Assembly (NCBI GenBank): GCA_028825445.1
Contig: JAPKAD010000001.1
Location: forward strand, 1-64,000
DNA: 64,000 bases
DNA from: Octadecabacter sp.
GTDB lineage: Bacteria; Pseudomonadota; Alphaproteobacteria; Rhodobacterales; Rhodobacteraceae
Direction of reading: 5' to 3'
Below the pieces are notes generated by a model that was given only the letters and a program-made list of their open reading frames with translations, had not been told where the DNA came from and made no database searches. A program made the translations under genes and the position numbers. Positions 58,662 through 64,000 of the stretch are shown here, one piece after another (position 1 is the stretch's first letter; every line of letters starts with the position of its first letter).

Positions 58662-59609
58662 TCATCTGCGTGGTGGTTTCCCAGCAGAATTACTGGATGT
58701 TGAGCCAGAATTGCGTTTTGTTGAGTCTACATTAGGCTTGTCAGCATCTATGTATCTCTTTGCGGAAGCTGCTGTGCCGCGCTTAGGAGGCGGACGTTTG
58801 CCTTTTTCCCCAGCTTTACCAGTCATCGTGGGTTTTGGAGTTTCGCGCAGACCCATCTGGTCGCGCACGATGCGCTGCTTTACTTCTTCGACTTTGCCAG
58901 GTTTCAACGTCCCCAATTGAAATGGCCCATATGAAATGCGTAACAAGCGGTTCACGGACACACCCATAGCTTCCATTAACTTACGGATTTCGCGATTTTT
59001 GCCCTCGCGCAGACCCATTGTCAGCCAAGCATTGGCTCCTTGCTGGCGATCAAATTTTACTTCTACAGGGGCATAGTGAATGCCATCAATTTGGATCCCT
59101 GCACGTAATTCATCCAATTTAGCTTCGGAAAGTGATCCATTAATGCGTACACGGTAGCGGCGCAGCCAACCAGTACTAGGGAGTTCCATCTTACGCTTTA
59201 ACTCACCGTCGTTAGTCAGTAATAATAACCCTTCGGAATTGATATCCAGTCGTCCAACAGACACCACGCGCGGTATATCATCGGGCAGGGCATCAAATAC
59301 CGTTTCGCGGCCTTTTTCGTCTCGTTCGCTAGTGACCAAGCCGATTGGCTTATAATACAGCCAGATACGCGGGGGTTCTGGTGCGGCCAGCGGTTTGCCA
59401 TCTACCATAATGCGATCTTTATCAGTCACGTTTAGAGCTGGCGTTAAAACAGTTTTGCCGTTCACTGTAACTCGTTCGGCCTCAATAATTTTCTCGGCTT
59501 CGCGCCGGCTAGCTAAGCCTGCGCGAGCCAGAACCTTGGCAATGCGGTCACCCGGATTGGTTTTTTGGATTACTTTTGGGACGGGTGTTTTTGACGCATC
59601 ATTATTCAT
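58662..59609 (-). CDS. rluB: rRNA pseudouridine synthase (RluB family)
   Basis: A 315-residue pseudouridine synthase acting on rRNA. The N-terminal S4 RNA-binding domain is DRIAKVLARAGLASRREAEK (from residue 21). The catalytic Asp lies in GRLDINSEGLLLLTNDGEL (near 119). LREGKNREIRKLMEAMGVSV is the family's C-terminal signature. A basic, Ser/Asn/Lys-rich tail from residue 260 is usual in alphaproteobacteria. Divergent from tadA, a common arrangement. Confidence 0.94.
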   Translation of the reverse strand: MNNDASKTPVPKVIQKTNPGDRIAKVLARAGLASRREAEKIIEAERVTVNGKTVLTPALNVTDKDRIMVDGKPLAAPEPPRIWLYYKPIGLVTSERDEKGRETVFDALPDDIPRVVSVGRLDINSEGLLLLTNDGELKRKMELPSTGWLRRYRVRINGSLSEAKLDELRAGIQIDGIHYAPVEVKFDRQQGANAWLTMGLREGKNREIRKLMEAMGVSVNRLLRISYGPFQLGTLKPGKVEEVKQRIVRDQMGLRETPKPTMTGKAGEKGKRPPPKRGTAASAKRYIDADKPNVDSTKRNSGSTSSNSAGKPPRR

Positions 59610-59735
59610 TTGCTTCGTTTAATCGTTCACAACCGCCACTGCAAGCGTGGCCCACGTTAACTTTGCCTCAAAATATCCACTCCGATGGGAATTGTGCCCC
59701 TTGCCAATGACCCCAATCCCCAGACACAAAAGCAT

Positions 59736-60191
59736 ATGACCTTCCATACCCATATGCACGCTGCCCTGAAAGAGGCACGCACCGCCGCAAGCCGAGGCGA
59801 AGTACCCGTTGGCGCGGTGATCGTCAGCCCGACAGGGCTTGTAATAGCATCTGCTGGCAATCGCACACGTGAACTCAATGACCCGATAGCCCACGCCGAA
59901 ATCCTCGCCATTCGCGCGGCATGTGCTGAATTGGGCCAAGAACGTTTAATTGGGCATGACATTTACGTTACCCTTGAACCTTGCCCGATGTGCGCTGCTG
60001 CTATTTCTAATGCCCGCCTCGCACGGCTGTATTATGGTGCGTCAGATCCGAAATCCGGTGGGGTGGCTCAATCGCCGCGCGTTTTTTCGCATCCACAATG
60101 CCACCACGCCCCTGAAGTTTACGATGGTTTTTCTGCAAATGAGTCCGAAATATTATTAAAATCTTTTTTTGCCGCAAGAAGAGGTGGCTAA
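59736..60191 (+). CDS. tadA: tRNA adenosine deaminase / nucleoside deaminase (TadA)
   Basis: A 151-residue zinc deaminase of the TadA type, which converts A34 to inosine in tRNA-Arg(ACG). The zinc site is complete: HAEILAIRAAC with the catalytic Glu, and EPCPMCAAAISNARL with both Cys ligands. The start at ATG 59736 (MTFHTHMHAAL) is preferred over upstream in-frame codons by family length. Divergent from rluB with a 126-bp gap. Confidence 0.94.
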   Translation: MTFHTHMHAALKEARTAASRGEVPVGAVIVSPTGLVIASAGNRTRELNDPIAHAEILAIRAACAELGQERLIGHDIYVTLEPCPMCAAAISNARLARLYYGASDPKSGGVAQSPRVFSHPQCHHAPEVYDGFSANESEILLKSFFAARRGG

Positions 60192-60319
60192 TGCTTTGAA
60201 CCAATCATGCATTCCTCCCCGACGGTTTGTACAAATTTGGCTGGTACTAACGGTTTTCCAAGGTTGAAGCTCAGTCGCGCTACGGGTAAGGCATATCAAA
60301 CGTTTAACGGAGAAATTCT

Positions 60320-60607
60320 ATGTCGATCGACATTCAAACCGCCCGCCGTGTTGCCAAGCTTGCACGTATTGCAGTTTCTGAATCTGACTTTCCGGAGTTG
60401 GCCAAGGAATTTAGCGCAATGCTGGGTTTTATTGAACAGCTGAACGAAGTCGATGTGGATGGGATAGAACCAATGACATCCGTTACTCCGCAGCGTCTAA
60501 AGCGCCGTGTCGATATAGTCAATGATGGCGGTCAACCTATTGAAATTCTTGCAAATGCACCTGACGTTCGCGAAGGTTTTTTCGCAGTTCCTAAGGTGGT
60601 TGAATAA
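60320..60607 (+). CDS. gatC: aspartyl/glutamyl-tRNA amidotransferase subunit C
   Basis: A 95-residue GatC, the small subunit that holds GatA and GatB together in the enzyme making Gln-tRNA-Gln and Asn-tRNA-Asn. It shows [32 protein letters not shown], and the C-terminal block [18 protein letters not shown]. Its TAA stop shares one base with the gatA ATG (TAATG), so translation is coupled. Confidence 0.96.
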   Translation: MSIDIQTARRVAKLARIAVSESDFPELAKEFSAMLGFIEQLNEVDVDGIEPMTSVTPQRLKRRVDIVNDGGQPIEILANAPDVREGFFAVPKVVE

Positions 60608-62085
60608 TGTCTGATCTTTCAAAAATGAAAATTTCGGAAGCCCGTGATGCCTTAAACAAAGGCTATTTGACAAGTGTTGAACTTACTGAAGCTTGCTTGT
60701 CTGAGATTGAAAAATCCGTTTCGTTGAATGCTTTCGTTCATAGAACTCCGGAGCTTGCGATGGACATGGCCAGTGCCGCAGACGCAAACAAAGACGGTGG
60801 CGACCTGAACGGAATACCTCTGGGCATCAAAGATTTGTTCTGCACCAAAGGGGTACCATCTCAGGCAGCATCCGGCATCCTTGCAGGTTTTAAGCCTGAA
60901 TATGAAAGTACAGTAACGTCTCTATTATTTGCCAGTGGTGCTGTAATGTTGGGAAAGCTGAATATGGACGAATTCGCCATGGGCTCGTCCAACGAAACTT
61001 CTGTTTATGGGAATGCGATTAATCCATGGAAACTTCGCAATGATGCGGCTGAATTAACACCCGGCGGCTCATCGGGTGGTTCTGCTTCTGCTGTGGCAGC
61101 CGATCTTTGCCTTGGTGCAACAGGAACTGATACGGGTGGATCCATCCGGCAACCTGCTGCTTTCGTTGGAATAACCGGTATAAAGCCAACCTATGGCCGC
61201 GTATCACGTTGGGGCATCGTAGCGTTTGCTAGTTCGTTGGATCAAGCGGGTCCAATGACCAAAGACGTGCGTGACGCAGCAATTATGTTACGCGCAATGT
61301 CGGGGCATGATCCAAAAGACAGCACATCTGCTGATCTCACCGTGCCAGATTTTGAGGCGGCTTTGACAGGCGATATTCGCGGAAAAGTCATTGGTATCCC
61401 TAACGAGTATCGCATGGATGGCATGTCGGTTGAAATTGAAAAACTATGGGCTGATGGCACTGCGATGTTAAAAGACGCTGGCGCAGAAATTCGCAACATA
61501 AGCCTGCCGCACACAAAATATGCGCTACCAGCCTATTATGTGATCGCGTCGGCCGAAGCATCGTCAAACCTTGCGCGCTATGACGGCGTACGATTCGGCC
61601 ATCGTGCTAAGTTGAGTGCAGGCGACGGCATCACAGAAATGTATGAAAAGACTCGCGCTGAAGGGTTTGGTAGAGAGGTGAAACGCCGCGTGATGATTGG
61701 TACGTACGTTCTAAGTGCTGGATTTTACGACGCATACTACAATCGCGCTCGTAAAGTGCGCGCTTTAATTAAGCGTGATTTTGAAAATGTGTTCTCCGAT
61801 GGCATTGACGCAATACTGACACCCGCAACCCCTTCTGCTGCTTTTAGGCTTGGAGAAATGACTGATGCAGACCCGGTTCAAATGTACCTAAATGATGTGT
61901 TCACTGTGACAGTAAATCTCGCTGGATTACCTGGAATTGTGTTACCAGCAGGCCTCAACAAAGATGGCTTGCCGTTGGGTTTGCAATTAATTGGCCGGCC
62001 CTGGGAAGAAGGCGATTTGCTTAATACCGCTTATACACTGGAACGTGCTGCGCAATTTGTGGCAAAACCGAAGCGTTGGTGGTAA
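60607..62085 (+). CDS. gatA: aspartyl/glutamyl-tRNA amidotransferase subunit A
   Basis: A 492-residue amidase-signature enzyme that supplies ammonia from glutamine. The Ser-cisSer-Lys triad is visible: Lys74 in [10 protein letters not shown], and the serines in [19 protein letters not shown] and [13 protein letters not shown]. The C-terminal [20 protein letters not shown] is family-typical. gatB is not in the window, as is common when gatCA and gatB are separated in Rhodobacteraceae. Confidence 0.97.
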   Translation: MSDLSKMKISEARDALNKGYLTSVELTEACLSEIEKSVSLNAFVHRTPELAMDMASAADANKDGGDLNGIPLGIKDLFCTKGVPSQAASGILAGFKPEYESTVTSLLFASGAVMLGKLNMDEFAMGSSNETSVYGNAINPWKLRNDAAELTPGGSSGGSASAVAADLCLGATGTDTGGSIRQPAAFVGITGIKPTYGRVSRWGIVAFASSLDQAGPMTKDVRDAAIMLRAMSGHDPKDSTSADLTVPDFEAALTGDIRGKVIGIPNEYRMDGMSVEIEKLWADGTAMLKDAGAEIRNISLPHTKYALPAYYVIASAEASSNLARYDGVRFGHRAKLSAGDGITEMYEKTRAEGFGREVKRRVMIGTYVLSAGFYDAYYNRARKVRALIKRDFENVFSDGIDAILTPATPSAAFRLGEMTDADPVQMYLNDVFTVTVNLAGLPGIVLPAGLNKDGLPLGLQLIGRPWEEGDLLNTAYTLERAAQFVAKPKRWW

Positions 62086-62133
62086 TTTGACAAAATTGAT
62101 TTTGATTGATGACAGATAGATAAAGTAGGCAAC

Positions 62134-62835
62134 ATGGCTAATTGCATTAAACAGATACCGATTATTTGTGTCAGCCTGTTGATGTTGGCCGCATGTCAGC
62201 AGTTTGTACCTAACAGAAGCGAAGGTCTAGGGTTTAGCTTTTATGGCCAATATGCACTGGATAACGCCCGCCGAGAGGCATCAATGCAAGGCAGCCTTGT
62301 CTCATCTGACACAGCGTCTATATCATCATCCAATAATAATAGTGTGACGATTAGTGATATCGCCGTTGTTGGGATAAATAGTGGACCAAATAATGCCATC
62401 GGGCGTTCGGTTGAACCGCAAGTCGCAATCGCATCTAACGCTGAAATTTCTGATGAGCAGAGTTTTGACGCCGTTGTAGGTCGTGAAACCATCGAAAGTG
62501 ACGCTGACCGCCGCGTGCGCCAAGCAGCTGCGTATCAACAAATTCAAGCTATAGCCCTACCTGATCGATCTGGCGATGCGGGGCCAAACATCGTTCAATA
62601 TGCCTTGCAAGCGCCTAATGATCGTGGTGATCCAGTGTTTAATCGCATAGGTTTTTCCGGTGAAGCGCGGTTTCAACGCAATTGTTCTGGGTATCGTACG
62701 CCCGATGATGCACAGCGTGATTTTATCCGTCGTGGTGGACCACAGCGGGATCGTTTGGGTGTTGATCCTGATGGCGACGGGTTTGCTTGCGGATGGGACC
62801 CTCAGGCGTTTCGCACGGTTGCGGATGGTAACTAA
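62134..62835 (+). CDS. lipoprotein with C-terminal Excalibur calcium-binding domain
   Basis: A 233-residue predicted lipoprotein (lipobox LAAC, cysteine near residue 21). The middle is a low-complexity Ser/Asn/Asp-rich linker. The last 50 residues form an Excalibur-type domain: NCSGYRTPDDAQRDFIRRGG followed by the DxDxDG loop DPDGDGFACGWD. Excalibur domains bind calcium and occur on cell-surface proteins. It is followed after 2 bp by the amidase gene, which suggests that both act on the cell wall. Confidence 0.82.
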   Translation: MANCIKQIPIICVSLLMLAACQQFVPNRSEGLGFSFYGQYALDNARREASMQGSLVSSDTASISSSNNNSVTISDIAVVGINSGPNNAIGRSVEPQVAIASNAEISDEQSFDAVVGRETIESDADRRVRQAAAYQQIQAIALPDRSGDAGPNIVQYALQAPNDRGDPVFNRIGFSGEARFQRNCSGYRTPDDAQRDFIRRGGPQRDRLGVDPDGDGFACGWDPQAFRTVADGN

Positions 62836-62837
62836 AC

Positions 62838-63515
62838 TTGGAATTGTCCATAAATTGTGGGCCCCGCAGAGATACGGAGTGTCCCAACATCATCGTTTTA
62901 CACTACACAGCTATGCTTGATTGGACAATGGCGCGAGATTGGCTTTGTAACCCAGAAGCTAAAGTGTCGGCCCATTATATCATTTCAGAAGACGGCGATG
63001 TGGTTCAACTTGTCCCTGAAGAACAACGTGCTTGGCATGCAGGGGTGGGATCTTGGGGGGATATCAATGATATTAACTCAAATTCTATTGGGATTGAGCT
63101 TTCTAACGTTGGATCAGCACCCTTTGCAGCGCGGTTGATGGACGCGCTTGAGGTATTGTTACCCACAATCATGGACCGTTGGGCGATCCCAGCATGTCGC
63201 GTGATTGCTCATTCTGACCTTGCCCCAGGTCGTAAAATTGACCCCGGTGTGCGGTTCGATTGGGCGCGGTTAGTGCGCTCTGGTTTGGCTATTTCTTCAG
63301 AGGCTACTATCCCGGTTGCTATTGATCCCGATGCGTTTGTGCAAGATGCGCGCATGATTGGTTACACGGCAGATGTTAATGCTGTGACGCTATTGTCCGC
63401 CTTTCGTCTGCGTCATAGGCAAGGGCACGATGGGCCGCTTGATGGGTGGGATTGTGCGCTGGTGGCTGATCTTGCAGCGCGCTTTTCAGTTGCGAAAATT
63501 GGGTACACATCTTAA
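62838..63515 (+). CDS. N-acetylmuramoyl-L-alanine amidase (AmiD type)
   Basis: A 225-residue zinc amidase of the PGRP/Amidase_2 fold that cleaves peptide stems from peptidoglycan or its fragments. The first His ligand is in IIVLHYTAM (near residue 22), and the second and the catalytic end in VIAHSDLAPGRKIDPG (near 130). VSAHYIISEDGDVVQLVPEE is typical. There is no signal peptide from the TTG start (62838, or 62844), so it may work in the cytoplasm on recycled muropeptides. The C-terminal part (RLRHRQGHDGPLDGWD) is a peptidoglycan-binding-like helix pair. Confidence 0.9.
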   Translation: MELSINCGPRRDTECPNIIVLHYTAMLDWTMARDWLCNPEAKVSAHYIISEDGDVVQLVPEEQRAWHAGVGSWGDINDINSNSIGIELSNVGSAPFAARLMDALEVLLPTIMDRWAIPACRVIAHSDLAPGRKIDPGVRFDWARLVRSGLAISSEATIPVAIDPDAFVQDARMIGYTADVNAVTLLSAFRLRHRQGHDGPLDGWDCALVADLAARFSVAKIGYTS

Positions 63516-63526
63516 TATATCCCCAC

Positions 63527-63941
63527 GCGGAGGATTGGATGGCTGAGGTGTTAGGTAACTTGCATCTAGGAAAGTCCGGACTCCATCAAGGCACGGTGCC
63601 GGGTAACGCCCGGGCAGGGCAACCTGACGGACAGCGCCACAGAGAACAGACCGCCTGACTTGTCGATTTAGAGGTTCGCCTCCGGCAAGATCAGGTAAGG
63701 GTGAAACGGTGGGGTAAGAGCCCACCGCAGTGGTGGTAACATCGCTGGCATGGCAAGCCCTACCGGGAGCAATGCCAAATAGGGGCCGCGCGCGTAGGGA
63801 AACCTACGCAGGATCGTCTTGATCCGAGCAGGTCCGGGTTGGCAGCTAGAGGGTATATGGTAACATATACTTGAGATGAATGGTCATCGAATTTGGGGTT
63901 ATGGCCTCAAAGGAACAAAATCCGGCTTATAGATCCTCCGC
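63527..63941 (+). ncRNA. rnpB: RNase P RNA
   Basis: A bacterial type A RNase P RNA of about 415 nt. The ends GCGGAGGAT and ATCCTCCGC pair to form P1. The conserved core elements are present: GAGGAAAGTCCGG-like AGGAAAGTCCGGACTCC near 63568, the GGGTAACGCCCGG loop, ACAGAGAACAGACCGCC, GTAAGGGTGAAACGGTGG, GGTAAGAGCCCACCGC, and the late AACAAAATCCGGCTTATAG. The RNA is the catalytic part of the tRNA 5' maturase. It starts 12 bp after the amidase stop. Confidence 0.97.
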
Positions 63942-63969
63942 GTATTTCTGGCCAAAAGGTCGGAAATAC
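63942..63969 (+). terminator. hairpin after rnpB
   Basis: GTATTTC (63942-63948) and GAAATAC (63963-63969) pair fully, and the inner TGGCC/GGTCG continues the stem to an AAAA loop, giving about 12 bp. It begins one base after the mature rnpB end. The following T-run is weak, so processing rather than termination is also possible. Confidence 0.5.
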
Positions 63970-64000
63970 TTGTGTAAAAATCTATTTGATTTTAAATAAG

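Noticed and set aside
1-64000. CRISPR array, prophage or toxin-antitoxin defence system
   Set aside because: No regularly spaced repeats, phage structural genes or recognisable toxin-antitoxin pair could be found anywhere in the window.

Overview
This window looks like the chromosome of an alphaproteobacterium of the family Rhodobacteraceae (Roseobacter group), but AT-richer and far more decayed than is usual for that family. The placement rests on family-typical gene pairs and order (PCMT-TolC-acidic protein ... ValS, DUF6280, DUF983-NUDIX, DUF3572-HAD, divergent metF-metR and putA-putR, xpaC-telA-DUF2927) and on protein sequences that read like that family. I could not run a search, so the genus is open; a cold-adapted or host-associated lineage with active gene loss would fit.

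Layout. 0-9 kb: tRNA-Cys, a PCMT-like methyltransferase, TolC, an acidic protein with PopZ-like ends, cobyric acid synthase, a DUF6280 protein, EF-P and YgfZ. 9-21 kb: an ABC-transporter relic, two PLP aminotransferases, ValS, a 2.3-kb ruin of a CoxL/xanthine-dehydrogenase-type large subunit, a DUF2235 protein, and divergent metF/metR with a visible MetR box. 21-30 kb: a GGDEF-EAL relic, an inositol-monophosphatase-family protein, a rhomboid protease, PutA with divergent PutR, a TPR protein and tRNA-Leu(UAA). 30-37 kb: mostly gene-free DNA holding an IS5-type transposase relic, an intact pseudoazurin and metG. 37-50 kb: an aldo/keto reductase; a carnitine-degradation cluster (BKACE enzyme, fused carnitine dehydrogenase/thioesterase, SDR); relics of an XRE regulator, a fatty-acid desaturase, an EF-hand protein and an MttB-type methyltransferase; and intact EamA, NUDIX, DUF983, DUF3572 and HAD genes. 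50-58 kb: a gene-poor stretch, then dtd, a PfkB kinase and a decaying xpaC-telA-DUF2927 operon. 58-64 kb: rluB, tadA, gatCA, an Excalibur lipoprotein, an amidase and the RNase P RNA.

How the genes work together. The intact set is mainly housekeeping: tRNA charging, editing and modification, rRNA modification, EF-P, folate/methionine, cobalamin, proline catabolism and envelope functions. The carnitine genes should take L-carnitine to acetoacetate and glycine betaine. The MttB-type gene that may have demethylated betaine downstream is dead here, so in this window the route stops at betaine.

The main message is gene erosion. At least ten former genes can still be read through accumulated stops and frameshifts. 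Several losses can be traced to single events: ATG-to-ATA start changes, nonsense codons and a 16-bp tandem duplication. I saw no CRISPR array, no prophage and no convincing undescribed multi-gene system.
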